Below are positions 22,279 to 34,823 of a stretch of 64,000 nucleotides of DNA, one piece after another. Numbering within the stretch: the first letter of the stretch is position 1; every line of letters begins with the position of its first letter. Origin of the DNA: Oscheius onirici. Lineage: Eukaryota > Nematoda > Chromadorea > Rhabditida > Rhabditidae. Under the pieces are notes generated by a model. It did not search any database, was not told the origin of the DNA, and saw only the letters and a list, made by a program, of their open reading frames with translations. The translations under genes and the position numbers were made by a program. The stretch spans positions 558,001-622,000 of the forward strand of contig OW051473.1 of the NCBI GenBank assembly GCA_932521025.1. Reading direction: 5' to 3'.

Positions 22279-25200
22279 TTATACAGCTGTGGAACGATCC
22301 TTCTTTCGCATAAAAGAGAAGAAACCTTTCTTTTTCTTCTTCTTGTCATCAGCTTGGGCAGACTTAAAAATTGGTCAGTCAAAATGAATAAATCTCACAT
22401 ACCTCGTCTTCAGAAAGAGTAGTCCCTGTTCTTGTCGAAGCTAGACCTGAAAAAGTTGGAATTTATAAAGCACATCGCTTGATGCAACGTTTGCAAAGTC
22501 AGATCGAGGCATGCTTCCATTCATAGTAACTCTCGGCAAGTCTGGGAAGCAGCGAATTTGAAGAATAAAGTTTTTGTTCACAAAAATTTTGATGATTCGA
22601 ATTGCAACTAGATGAGTCTGACCGCGTTAGAATGTGTTTGAAAACAAAAAACCACGACATGTTCTAAAACTGAAAATTACATAGAATAAGAAAAGCTCAC
22701 TGATATCCATCTTCTTTTTCTTTTTGTCACTTCTGCTTCGTTTGATGTCGTCTGGCACGTCTCCTTTAGGCGTGGAAGTTGCCCGCGGTTGAAAATCTAC
22801 ATGCAAAAGCAGTTTAGCGGGATAGGAAAGAGTACAACTTACGTTCCATTTCAAGATCTACTCTCGACGAGTTGAATGTCGAATCACGACCACTGTCAAC
22901 TGAAAAATAGCCAGATAGGAAAGAGTACACGTTGACAACAAGGACCCCACATGCGCTCGACACAAGAACAACACTATTTCGCATCTCTCATTCGATCTAT
23001 TGCCCACCATTGATGGCTATGGAAATGGACGTATCGGCCATATCGTCCATTGAGGCCGATGTTCGCGATTCGTGTTCGGCATTTCGATGCAAACGAATAC
23101 CTTGCATCAGTGAAGCAACATCTATGAGTGTAAAATGAACAGAGGAAGAACAAAAAATAAAGATGCGTTAAAGCTTACCTGCATTTGGATAGTCGTCAAC
23201 GGGGCTGGCCGTCTCGGCACGGGTATCAACCAGATGCGACGTTGGTGTACGTGACTTCGGGGACTTCATCTCCACCTCCTTTACATACTTCTGGATCTCC
23301 TCGTCAGTTTCTGCTGCGAACGGGTTGGGAGCATACAGTTGGCGGTAAACCTGTAATTCAACTGATAAAAACAAAATAAAGTTGTCCAACCTGCGCGTTG
23401 TGTTGCTGCGTCCTGTTAATAATTCCTTTGCTGGCTGTTCCAATCAAAACCGATCGATCCGGTCCAATTTCAACTTCTGGCTTGACGTCTCGCAAATCCT
23501 CATACGTGGAGACGTCTAGGATGACGCTTTGTGGCCCGGCGGATGTTTTGCCAGATAATCGACAATCCTATAGCTATAATGTTGAAAAAAATACGAAAAA
23601 GTACCTTTATCCTCTGCTGACGCTCTTTAAACTCTTTTGGGTTTGCTGACATTGGACTGAACTGATGAGCACTGACGATCTTGACCGGAGTGCCGTTGGC
23701 TGATTGGGATGTTGCGTCCTGGACCCACTAAATGGCTCAAATTCAAGGAAAAGTACAGCCAATTGCTTACTTTTGTTATCCTTTTCGGACAGTCCGTATT
23801 CGTCTCAAGAATCTCAATTTTCTGGTACGCATTGGGACTGTTGAGCCAACGATTCCGCTCCTGTTCTCGACGAAGAATGGCAAGTTTGTGGGCGGTGATG
23901 GACTCGTAGTCAGATTCATCAAGCTGAAAATTTGTTAGTTGAAACAAGCGTGGAAGAAACAGAGTAAGAAGTTCTGTTTGTGGTGTGGACTGATAAATAT
24001 TTTCAATGCAGACATTTTGAAAATTACACTGATGCTAACTTTAAGCATACGGGCAATCTAAAAAAGATTTAGATTAAGACAAAAATGTTCATACACGCAA
24101 CTAACAAAAGAGTTTTCTAAGGTCTTTTTCCGGGTTGTACTGAATAAAAGCCACTTTTGAGGATATTAGAAAGCCGAGATGTTCAGAACAGAAATAACCT
24201 GGCTTAAAATTATATTGCATTTAAAAAGAACTGCAGAAAACGTTTTCGTTCAAGGAAATGGGAAAAAATTAAGCTTATAGGTTAAACAGTAGTTAAAGGT
24301 CTGTTTGGAGAGGCAAGCACCTTCCCCGGCAATAGACTCTCGCCTTCTATGGTCTCAATTACCGTAGTGCAGTGGTTAGCCGCAGAGCACGGCATATGAT
24401 TAGAGCAAGAGTCTCCAAATTCAATGCAAATGCTCAGAGGTTCAAATAACTCCGAAAACGCTAAAGAAATAAAAAAAAATAGGATCACAAAATTTTCCCA
24501 AGACTTTAAACCGAGATAAATTTCTTTGAATGATTGGAAAATATTATGTTGACGTAGAAAACTAACAGACATCGTAATTTTTGGTCTGAAGAAGTCAAAA
24601 CCCTACAGCTCCGAGAGAACTGGCGCTTGGGGGCACTGCCACATCGCTGGTTATGTACATCGACTGCGTAAGCTGCGGCCGAGGCTTCAACTGTGGCTGT
24701 TTGTATAGATGACCACTTTTCAAACTCTGAAATACCAATTTCCTCATAGTCATTTTATTTAACTGCGTACCTGGTGATCTAGAACTCTCATCCATGCTTC
24801 CCATTCAACCTCACCAGTCTTAAATTGGAGCGTCGCGTCCTTTGCCGGAGAACGAATGCCCGTGTGGCCTGCAACAAGGCTGTCATTGCGCAAAGCGGCG
24901 CCCATCAGCAGCGTGGCGCAGTGGAAGCGTGCTGGGCCCATAACCCAGAGGTCGGTGGATCGAAACCACTCGCTGCTAATCTTTTTTGCCTTATTTGTTT
25001 GCCACTGCCAGTTATTAAAACTCACCATTTCGGGTCTTATGATACGTTTTCTTGGCAACTTCTTCATCAGTTTGAATAAGATTAGTTATACCCGCCTTTG
25101 CCGCCTTGATCTAAATGAAATTTATTGAAAAGACAAAAAACTTTTGTTACCTGAGTTTCACAAGCCGTAATAAGATTTTGAGCAAGATACAGGACCTCTT

Positions 25201-26913
25201 CTGGAGATTCACCAATTGCAATAAAGCCCCTATTCCGAAGCAGCAAGACGTTTCCAGTAAAGAGGCTTTTGACTATCGAGTCGATTTCTGCATCTTCATC
25301 GAGGCCACCCTTAAAACAGAGAAATATGCTTGTCACATTCAGATAATTGCATTATTGTTATTTACTTTGCTGGTTTTAGATAAAACTTTGATAGGCAAAT
25401 TTCGACAAACAGAAAACAACGGCAATCTCGACAAACAGAAAACAACGGCAAACGGTCATTTAGTGATCTTCACGCTTTCATGACTTACCGAATAGTCATG
25501 ACAGTTAACTGTTCCTAAAATCACAGCCTCGTGGCAGACCCGTAATAGACCGCAGCTCATGCTTGCAACTGCTGCAACTACAGCCGAATGAAGCTGAAGG
25601 ATACAAGAAGCATCGGGTCTGGCAGCGTGAATGGCAGAGTGCAGCGTTATAATGCTCTAAAAAGATTATTTTTGATCAATTTCACGTGCTTACCCGACTA
25701 ACACCGAGTCTTGAACTTCCACCGTCTATAATGTCGCCATTCGGCTTAACTTTCAAAATACTGCTAGCTGACATTTCGTGGAATAGAAGACCGAAAGGGC
25801 TTATCAAAACTTCTTCGTTTTCGCTTGGAACACGTAGCTGAAACAATGAATCAAAAAGAAGGCAAATAGACCTACAGATGTGTGATTGTTAAAGCCTTGC
25901 ACCCATTGAAACATGTCAACCAGTCGACACAAACAGGCCAGCTTATTCCGGTAGATTCTTTCCTGCTTGGAGACGTTTTCATTGTTGTTCATGTCGGCAA
26001 TGGGGATTGGAGGCAAACCTGGGAAAAATCTAAGTTTCGAGTTCCAAACATTCCTTAAAAATCTTGTCAGCCCCCCTCTTTGCCAATTCACGAACTTATT
26101 CCCTTTCCTCTATATTCTTATCCACTCGATCTCTCCGTGTGACAGTCATAAAACAAGCTAATCTGCCACTCGAAACCAAATATTATTCTACGAGTCGCCA
26201 CTTCAAGGACACGACCCCACGGCGGACAATAATTAGAGCAGCTGTTACAGGCAAAGCCGGTGAAATATCAAACCGTATAGAACTGTTAAAAACAGCAACT
26301 CACCGACATTGTGAATGTTGTTGTAAGAAAGGGCTCTGTTTGGAACCGTTAGCTCAGAGAGTCTCTGTTGAATCTTCAGCTGCTCTGGCTCGTTTTTGGC
26401 AGCCTCCGATTCGTTTTTGATAACATTTTCCAGCTCTCGAAGAAAGTTTTTCGACTCCAAGACTTCGTGAACTCTTTTTCGTCTTTCCATTTCCGACAGG
26501 TCTTCCTAAAGAGTTTCCGGTTTAGTATCGTTGGAAAACCAGTGTGCTGAGATTTTAAGAGGCCATGTTTTAGATTAAATAATACTATTGGAGGGCGTAT
26601 CGATGACAATGTTGGTAAGATTTAAACGCTGCGTATTCCTTCTTTTCATAGTTCAAAAGCTTGTCGACACAAAAGATGCAATCTCGAGTACACACCGCTC
26701 CTTCAAAGGCGACAGCTTGATTAATGACCGCGAAGACCCAGGAGATTTGAATATGGCTTCCCCCTCTTTTTGGAAATGACGTACTTGTCCGAAGAGAGAA
26801 ACATTAAAAAATTAGCTGACCTTAATTACTGCTGGACGTTGCAAATCTTTTATGTACTCTGGGCTGTCCGGGTCAAAAAGAAGAGGTCGCTCCCGCTCTG
26901 GGCGAACACTCAT
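22279..26913 (-). CDS. add-1: Adducin
   Basis: Actin-capping, spectrin-recruiting protein of the membrane skeleton. Eighteen exons (26913-26821, 26505-26304, 26018-25876, 25837-25694, 25656-25489, 25309-25151, 25110-25026, 24868-24771, 24726-24607, 23923-23771, 23727-23605, 23567-23391, 23350-23179, 23121-23008, 22899-22843, 22796-22701, 22446-22403, 22362-22279) close in frame to 743 residues; human alpha-adducin has 737. The class II aldolase-like head is clear: EMERRKRVHEVL, ISPFGLLFHEMSASSILKV, LHSAIHAARPD and RGFIAIGESPEEVLY. The neck has RNRWLNSPNAYQKIEILE, KTSAGPQSVILD and TASKGIINRTQQHNAQ. The C-terminus is the basic MARCKS-like tail, KKKKKKGFFSFMRKKDRS. Every join preserves phase. 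Many short exons at the 3' end suggest alternative tails, as in other adducin genes. The symbol follows worm usage; which worm paralogue it is cannot be told here. Confidence 0.97.
24907..24978 (+). tRNA. Initiator tRNA-Met (CAT)
   Basis: A 72-nt gene with 5' AGCAGCG paired to 3' CGCTGCT, D-arm GTGGCGCAGTGGAAGC, anticodon arm GGGCCCATAACCC and T-loop with ATCGAAA. The GGG/CCC anticodon stem and A1:T72 mark the eukaryotic initiator. It lies antisense within a 157-bp adducin intron (24869-25025). Confidence 0.95.
25402..25451 (+). repeat. Two-copy 24-bp direct repeat in an adducin intron
   Basis: The unit TCGACAAACAGAAAACAACG, plus GCAA, occurs twice with a 26-bp period. It is a simple local duplication in an intron. 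Confidence 0.85.
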
Positions 26914-29900
26914 GCTCTGAAAAATAGTGTTTCAAGGGAAACGAGACCAATGAAGTTAAAACAGAATTTCCTGAGAATTATTTTTCAGGACGAAAGATGT
27001 GCGCATTCCGCAGTTTTCAACTCCATTTCACAAAAACAGCGAGAGGCACATAAAAAACGACGAGAAGAGAATGATATGGTTGTGTTGAAAGAGATGATAT
27101 TATTCCGGTGAGAAGTTCAATAGAAAAAGAAAAATGGCTCTGATCAATAGAGGCTTGATGACTTGAGAATCTATTGTTACAAAAAAGCGTCCTAGGAACG
27201 TATAATCGCATTTCGACCACATCTATTTTTCACGCGAACCTATGCCTCCCGAGACTAATGAACTGAAATTACTCAGCCGCGGAAAGAGCAGCACTACGTG
27301 CGTGGATAATCAAGGGACCTGGCGTGAAAAAGTTAGAGATCCCAGCTTTTTTACATATTAGCAGGCCATTCGCAGCGGCGTGTACAAGCGAATGTGCTCA
27401 TAGGCATGGGCAAATAGACATTTATTGACAGTTCCCATAGGAAGCTGATCGATTTGGGCACACCCGAATCGGATTTGAGCTGATCAATATCGCTTTACAG
27501 GTTACAAGAGAAACTGGGCAGTGATTCGGACTGGCTGGTCTCATTACTATTCCACATGCCGGCAATTTATTACGAGAGAAAGTCGGAAAGATATGGTGAG
27601 CATTTCGGAAATATTGGCTGTTCATAAAATCGGTTTTGAGGTAAAAACGTGTGAAAAATTGATAAAATGTTGCTGGAGAGTGTTCGCACTGAAATTGGAA
27701 CATAAATGTTATCGGCGGCGTATTGTCTTAAAGTGTCAGGGTAGGGACAGATAAGGATCCTCCAGCCGAGACCTAAACAGTTGTTGACACAACCATGACA
27801 AAAAGGGACAATAAGATGAGGCTGTCTGTTTTTTTTCCTGTATGTGAAAAGACGAAATTTTTTAAGTTAAAAGAACGATATCGCCTCGGTTAACGATTAG
27901 ATAAAGGCACTCAAAAATGAGGGACTAATAAAGGTGCGCCGAGATCGCAGCGAGACAAGTAGACGATCTCCAATAACTGGTGTTCTTACATTTTGGAAAC
28001 TTTCAAACGTCGAGAGGAAAATCACAACGAACTCAAAGAAAAAACATTGCAAACAAGCACAGTGAGTACTTCTAAAGAGACTTGTATTTTTAAAGAGGAC
28101 TTTCATCTCACGAAAATATTGAATCACTTTAGGAGGACACGAAGACGATGGGATTAGACGAGGGCTTGGCCTCGCCAAGGTGCAGACGTCAATATTGAGA
28201 CATTCAAAAAATGCCTGAATTGTGTGAGAACAAGTGCCTGAGAGGCGGACGGGGGGCCCGCAATAAAGAAACGAAGTTAGCTCTCGAGACCAAAACGTTT
28301 GCGGTCTATTTTTTAAATTTAGAGCCAAAAACAACAAAGGAAAGTTATCAGTGATGCGATTACACGTTGTTTGACAACAGCAGCAGCTTTGGAATTACTT
28401 CAGGCACTAATATTTGTTTCGTGGCCGTAGGAGCTTCTTTGGCGCCAATCGAGAAAAAAGTGCGTGCGAGACCAGGCACAGAGGCCGAAGAGAGGTGTTT
28501 GTCTAATCTTAATGAGGCGCGCAGTGTTGGGTATCGCATTTTTTCTTGAGTGGAAGAGAACAGAACATATGTTTAAGTAATCTTGATAATCGATTGAGAA
28601 AAAAGGTAATAAAACATATAAAAAACTGTTAACGGCTTGACCTTAAACTAGCCTTAGCTCTTTTATCGCAATTTGCACTGCTAAAAATCTTTTAAAAGTT
28701 AAATCTTAGCAGGAATCAGATAAGAAAACATATGTATATTTCGAAATTGAACTAGATCCATTAGATCCACTACAACACTATCCGATTTGGGAGGATCCTT
28801 CGAAGGGTGGTGAGACGATTGGGGTGATTAGCGCATTGCAAACATCTGTCCATCAGAAGGATTTGAATTTCATCCGCTGCATTATTCTCTTTCGCGGAAG
28901 GTGCCAATTTGAAAAGCATCACAAAATTGAGCACAGGATTCGTAGTGGCTGTGTGTTGCGAAGTTGGAGCAGAAAAAGAGGTCCTCATAAAGAAAGCCGC
29001 CTCATACCGGCACATTAGCATCAACTGGTCTCCGTTAATTGCATTCAAAAGGTGAACGGCAAACTTTAAAGAAAGCAGTTTTTCTAGGTCGGAAACGGTC
29101 GGAAACGTTGCACATTCGATGCTTTCCGATTTATAAAGAAGTGGAGCCCATCAAAAGGCTACAATTATCAAAACGATATTGCGCTCAAATTTTTCATTTC
29201 TTGAGGTTGTTAAAAGAGCCATCGCTTCAGGTTATTTCTAGGTTTAGGTTTTTATTTCTCGGTTATGGGCTTCATAGCAGTGATGTTTTGCTGTTAAAAA
29301 ACTTGGCTTAACATTTAGAACCTAATATTGACCTCGAAGCCATGCAAACGGGGAGAGGCGCGAAGAAGACTAATGCCCCGGACACACAGAAAAAAGCCCT
29401 GTGTGTCTACTCTCTTGAATAAGATGTGAGCAAAAGGGCAATCTCTGGGTCCTCCCATGCAAATTGTCCGTCTTGAACGCGGGTCCTTTCCCCCCTCTCC
29501 TCTAATGCATTCTTCTTCATCACAAGAAGGAAACGAACACGGCGCCATATGTCGGCTGGCGCTAATGATGCTTAAGGTAATCAGAAAAGAGGATAGGGCG
29601 AGCAACTTGCAGACTCCAATTTTCGGACTAGCGCAGCTAGATGGGTTTTCTTAGACGAACGCTGTGAAAAACTGGGGAACGGAATTACTTGAAAGGATTA
29701 GGTGAACAGCCATGTTTCCGAGTCCATTGGGGGAGAAAGCCTAAGTACTTTGCACTTGGAGTTCAAAGAATGTCTTGAAAGAAATCTGGATAAAGAAACC
29801 TCAACGTACAGACGATGTGAAATAAACCATGGATAAAACTTTCGCGGATAACCGGAAAAAACCGAAGCAGGTGTCCCCGTGAGAATAGTTTTTTGGTGTG

Positions 29901-31423
29901 CTTAGCTGTGAAGAACAAAAGGATTGCATGCTGAACTAGCGATGGGAAAATCGCGGGTTCCGTGATTGTACGGTGTAAGAACGGCCCTAAGGCTCGATAC
30001 GAACAGCTAGTTAAAATTCTTCCGGTTCAAAAAAGTGTTTGATCCGTGTCGCAAAGTGTTTGCCGGAGCACTTCTGGACTTAAAATATAATAGATGCTCT
30101 AAACAAGTGAGGAACTGAAAAACACTTATAACAATGAACGCACAGTTTTCTTTCTATATTGAAATGCTCACGATAAAAAAGCCACGAATTCAAAAACTTT
30201 TCTACTTTTGTCACCTCTTCTGACTGTCTCGACCTCTTTCAAAGTTTGAAGAGCATAAAAGGCAAGCCCACATACATTTCAAACAAACACAAACACGGAG
30301 CCTTTGCAATATTTGCAGAGTCACTTGTTGGCCAGAGATAGAAAACACTGCGGGGGATGCGTCCAAATAAGTGCAGAGGAGACAGGTTGGGAGGTTGCTG
30401 CGGCCGGACAAAGCAAACTTTTCCGGCGAAGTTACGCGAGATTATAGCTAGGAAGGGACCACACCTGGTGTTGGCAGTGCCAAATTTGGTGAATTATGCA
30501 CGACTTGTGGTCTCGTGCATAAAAAGTGAACCCTTTTGAGGGCACTTTGTGATGTTTTTAGTAGAAAAGATCAGAAATTTTGCATCCATTGTTAATCTGA
30601 AACTAAAAAAAATTGATGCTTGACATGTTCCTAATAATTAACTCGTACATCGCGTCACCTAGTTGTCCTAACAGTTCGGCTTCGGATCAGAGAGTAATCG
30701 CGCTGGCAGCCACTGACACCCCAGATTGGCGCGTTCGCTGTCATCCTATACAGCCAGCCTGCAATTAAGTCGACGAAAAAAAGGCGACAGTTGCGACCAT
30801 GCATGGGTGGGAAATGCAGTCATGGTGTTCGCTTTCAAAAGAAGAAAATAGATACGGCTGTGGGAACGGCGTTATCATAGATATCTGTTTGCCTTACGAG
30901 ATTTCAAGAGATTCGTGATCCGTGTTATGGTCAACCGGATTCAATATCAACAAACACTTCAATGTCCAGGTGGCATTTGACTAATACAAGAAATTGCGAG
31001 CTGTAGGACAAAATTATTGTAGCAATGCAAAAATGACAGTCCATATAGTTGAGAATGTGTGCCGTCTGTGCTCATTAGGCAGTTGCAAAATTAGAGAAGG
31101 TGAGTCCACAATAACCAGCATGTCAGTTTGATTATATTTTAAAATAAACGCCTAAGTACAGATCTAGAAGCTTTGATTAACCTTTCGTAGTGTCTTAAAT
31201 ATACGCCTAAGTACAGATCTAAAGCTTTGTTTAACCTCTCATAGTGTCACCGCTGAAATAAGTCCAATAAGTTTTCCAATATGTGGTACCTGAAGGATTT
31301 GGCGTGATCCTGTCAGAGCGGCGGGTGTCATGGTTGTGTGAATTAACCTAGCAGGAGGGGCTGGCTGTCCGCCCTCTCTCAAAGAGTATAATCTCACGCA
31401 ACAATGTATACATACGTACGGCA
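26914..31423. other. 4.5-kb region upstream of adducin, no supported gene
   Basis: Several open frames of 60-146 codons occur (for example 28770-29048 minus, 27897-28337 minus), but none has splice partners or a recognisable product. It contains the tandem duplication at 31148-31248. Adducin regulatory sequence is the likely content. Confidence 0.4.
31148..31248 (+). repeat. Tandem duplication, two units of about 47 bp
   Basis: ACGCCTAAGTACAGATCTAG and what follows, through CGTAGTGTC, is repeated 55 bp downstream with a few substitutions (ending CATAGTGTC). No gene overlaps it. Confidence 0.8.
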
Positions 31424-32060
31424 ATGCGATACGTCAATAACAATAATAAACTTGGGTGCAAACGTGGTGAGTTGGCTCTCCAATGTCATGTCTTCAATTT
31501 GGGTTTGAAATTGGGAAGACTCTTGCGACATTGGGACCCTACTAAATCGCTGGTCGAATCTTTGGGGACTACCGCAAAGGGAGAGACAGAATGCGATAAC
31601 CTCGGACAGTTGACAGCGCAACAGGATATACAGCTATTTATCATTAGCGCTCCGAAGGATGCCGACAAATGGCACAGATTAAAAACAATGAATGTAAAAC
31701 GCTAAAATTTAACCGGAATATACTTTTTTTGTTGTCTAACAAGATTCGTGCCTGCTACCAAATTGTGTTTTTCAAGAAAATCTGATTTATTGTGTCACTA
31801 TGTACAAAAAGTACAGCTCAGGGCAAGATATTCAAGGAAAAGGAAACTCCGAATAGGGAGCAGCTGTGTCTATTACCAGCCCATTGCAGATAAATGAATT
31901 AGAGACACTTGCAGACAAATTTCGATCAAATTTGGATTCTGATTACGTGGGAGCTCTTGTTTTGAAAGCAGATACTAAGGAGAAGAGCAACAGTTTGAAG
32001 AGGGGTCGACTGGCCGCCGCCTATATGGAAATGCAGATTAAGAGTGACCGTCGTCCTTGA
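31424..32060 (+). CDS. Two-exon orphan gene
   Basis: Exon 31424-31693 (ATG, donor AAT|GTAAAA) joins exon 31890-32060 (acceptor CCATTGCAG, TGA stop) in phase 0 to give 146 residues. The C-terminal half is charged and helical (INELETLADKFRSNLDSDYV). The N-terminal exon might instead start at a later acceptor. It converges with the DOK-like gene, leaving about 240 bp between stop codons. Function unknown. Confidence 0.45.
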
Positions 32061-32302
32061 TGATAAATGTTGCTGCCCTCGGGACCTTCTGGACAGCTCC
32101 GAGGCCGCCTGGCCAAATCGTCTCCGGGGATGAAAATAAAAACGGCTGAAGAATATTTCTGCAAAACAGAAATATCTCGGAATAAAATATTTATTACTTG
32201 TATTCTTTTGAAACTAAAGCATCGACACGACACAACTAGAGACCGGTATCACTTGTAAGTGCGTAGATTTTTGTAATTTGAGGTCATCAGATCGGAAGCC
32301 GA

Positions 32303-34319
32303 TCATTCTTCTGGAATAGCAGTCTGCTGCTGTGCCTTGTCCCGTCGCTGCTTGCTTTCAGCCAAAGACTTTTCCAACTCCTGGCGGAACTGCATGATAT
32401 GAATCTCGTCATTCATTTTGATCTCTCTGGGTGGAGGAGGTGGCGGACTCTGCTTTTCAATCCTCAGCCATTCGCTTTTGGCATCCTGCTCGAAACTTGG
32501 GCGACCTTCCTCGTCCTTCCGTTTCTTCGAATTTCTGTAAAAAAATTAATTAACAAGGAAATGAAAAAGGCAAAAATTCTGACCACTGAGCGGATCGAAC
32601 GCCCAACCTTTCGATCTGGAGTCGAACGCGCTACCATTGCGCCAAACAGTCGTTGCACACTGTGCCCCTCTCAGTCAATTGAGTCACAGCTGATAAGCCA
32701 ACCTTCTAAGGAAGCCAAAGAATCCTTTGTTCTTCTTGTCCCCTTTCTCGTCGTGAGAGAAAGAGTCGTATTCGCTTGTGTACGAAGTATTCAAAGGGCT
32801 ACTGGTCATCTGAGGAGTAAAATCGGCAAAACTTTCTGGAGGTGGCAGAGGGCTCGTTGAAGAAGTCGACTGCTTGCTTTCTAAGGTGGAGTTTTTGCTA
32901 AAAGGAAAATTCATGAACGTTTTTATGAAAAACTACCTTGTTTCCGGAGTATCCATGGTTGAAGATCGGTTGGGATGATAAGTTCTATTGTACTTGTTGG
33001 ATGTTTTAACGCTAACAGGAGTGAAGATTGACGTAAAGCGAATGTGGCATCTGAAGGTTTAGCGTCTTTATAAAAGATGATCATATACGCAAGGACCACA
33101 AAAGCTTCGATTAGCGTTTTTAGAACTAAAATGTATTTGGCATGGCAGGTTGGTTTTTGAAGATGCGCACCGTGGCCCGATGACGATTCTGCGAGTCAAA
33201 TAAAAAAAATTCAGCCATGTAAGGAACTTCTTTGGCCGTTGGATTAAAAGTGGGACGCTCTACCACTGAGCTAACGTGGACCGATGATGCTGCCTTGCCC
33301 AGTCACACTACTCTGTATCAGCAGGAAGCATCTTACAAAAGAGTAGGCAGGAATATTCTCAAAAAGGGGAAAAACGTGAAACTTGTTGGTAAGCATGACT
33401 TTTTTTCTTTTTTTCACTACATTTTTTTAGCCTGATGAAAAACATTCTCACCTGAAGCTCTCCATAATGACTAATGGCTGCGCACAAATAAATTCGTATA
33501 CACCATCGTGAACAATTTCAAATCCCAGACAGTTTTCTCCAGCAGCAATCCTAAAACGTAGGCAGTTTTTAAAAGTGAATGTGAACTCACCAAACAAGAT
33601 CACAGTAGTTAAAGCTCAAAACTTGAGTCTCTGCCATGACGAGAGAAAGCGCATCCCCAAAGTGAAGTCTATAGCTGCCTTCAGAGAGTTGTTTTGTCTT
33701 CGTTAGAGGAGAAGGAAGCAGCAGAACTGGGTAGTTGTCACTCAGGACAAAATCTTCTTCTTCTGACGATGTCGGCGAGTCCAGAATCGTACTAGGAAGG
33801 GTGACATACTTCTTCGGAAAGGCAATCTTGCTCAGGGCTTCTAGTAGCGTGTCGTGGTTTTGACTATAAATTTCCAAAGTGCTATTATCCTTCAGAAGAA
33901 TTCGAATCGTCTGGCGGTGTCCTGTAAGCTAGTACATTTACAACAAAAGAAAAACCTCACCTGTGTAAGCACCGCGCATGCTGACACATTCGGTCAAGAG
34001 AAGAGTTCGAGCAGGCGATCCTTCCTTGATCTTTTCTTCACTAGCATAGAGCTCCATTCGAGCACGACCATAGGTGGACTCTTCGAAAACAAGGGCAATA
34101 AGCTTCTTCCATTTCTAAACAGGTTTTTAGTGGATTTTTGTAGCTCCCACAAAGTTAGCATAGTAGATAAACGAGTAGTTCTTTTCTTTGTCGATAGCTT
34201 CTTCAAACATGCGCCAAAAAAGGTTTTGGGATTCTACTCACCTTTCCAATTAATTTGTCATGATACACCTCTAGATGAGTGGCATAGAATGGGCGATCCG
34301 GTTCATCCGAGACGTCCAT
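32303..34319 (-). CDS. dok: DOK-like PH/PTB adaptor protein
   Basis: Cytoplasmic scaffold downstream of receptor tyrosine kinases. Seven exons (34319-34242, 34114-33961, 33921-33591, 33550-33452, 33050-32937, 32897-32703, 32534-32303) close in frame to 400 residues. An N-terminal PH domain begins in exon 1 (HLEVYHDKLIGK) and continues KWKKLIALVFEESTYGRARM. A PTB (IRS-type) domain follows, with YRLHFGDALSLVMAETQVLS and FNYCDLVWIAAGENCLGFEI, then HDGVYEFICAQP. PH followed by PTB is the DOK/IRS architecture, and the length fits DOK. The C-terminal tail is Ser/Thr-rich with a basic patch (KKNKGFFGFLRR), a proline run (PPPPPP) and a charged helix. Tyrosines suitable for SH2 docking are few, NTSYTSEYDSF being the clearest. 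Two introns hold tRNA sequences. Confidence 0.9.
32580..32651 (-). tRNA. tRNA-Trp (CCA)
   Basis: The minus strand reads acceptor GACTGTT / AGTGGTC with three G-U pairs, D-arm GCGCAATGGTAGCGC, anticodon arm TTCGACTCCAGATCGAA and T-arm GGGCGTTCGATCCGCTC. It lies in the sixth intron of the DOK-like gene, same strand. The weak acceptor stem leaves some chance that it is a decaying copy. Confidence 0.87.
33222..33281 (-). pseudogene. tRNA-Lys (TTT) relic
   Basis: The minus strand has a good 5' half (GTCCACGTTAGCTCAGTGG, then TAGAGCG) and a CTTTTAA anticodon loop. The 5' side of the anticodon stem (TCCCA) no longer pairs with TCCAA, and there is no T-arm consensus. It lies in the fourth intron of the DOK-like gene. 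Confidence 0.55.
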
Positions 34320-34823
34320 CTGAAAGCAAAACGATTTTGGCATCGACAATGCGTATAAAAGAACAAGTACAGGACAAGCTGGTAAAGTTTATCCCAGAGT
34401 AGCGGGCGATGTGCGTGGATTTAGCAACCACGACGACTAGATATGCAAACCGGTAACCTGATTGGCACACAATCGTCATAAAAAGTACTCGCGTGTGGTC
34501 GCAATTTGAATATGTGAGGACAGAGAGTGAAGCAGCAGGAACTGGTCATTTCCGATGCGGAGACGTTGGCAACATGAGTATACAAGCTCGAAAAATATTG
34601 TCTTCTTTGTAGTTTCAGATATTACGACATGAAAACTGTGATTTATCAAACAGGCTGTCGTGATGAGTCAAACAGAATAAACAATGCAGTCGCAAACTGT
34701 TTGGGCAGAAACAAAGGGTTGTTTTTCAACGTTGACTAACACAAGTTTTTAGGATAGTTTGATGTGAAACAGAATGTCACGATAATTTCGGAGAAGCCGA
34801 TAACGGAATGAAGTAATAAAGCC

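Noticed and set aside
24359-24452. tRNA-like sequence (GTAGTGCAGTGGTTAGCC ... GAGGTTCAAATAAC) in an adducin intron
   Set aside because: The A-box match is good, but the B box and stems do not form a tRNA. It could be a very old relic but is not secure enough to annotate.
28770-29048. 92-codon minus-strand open frame
   Set aside because: No splice partners, promoter signal or recognisable domain. Composition is not clearly protein-like.
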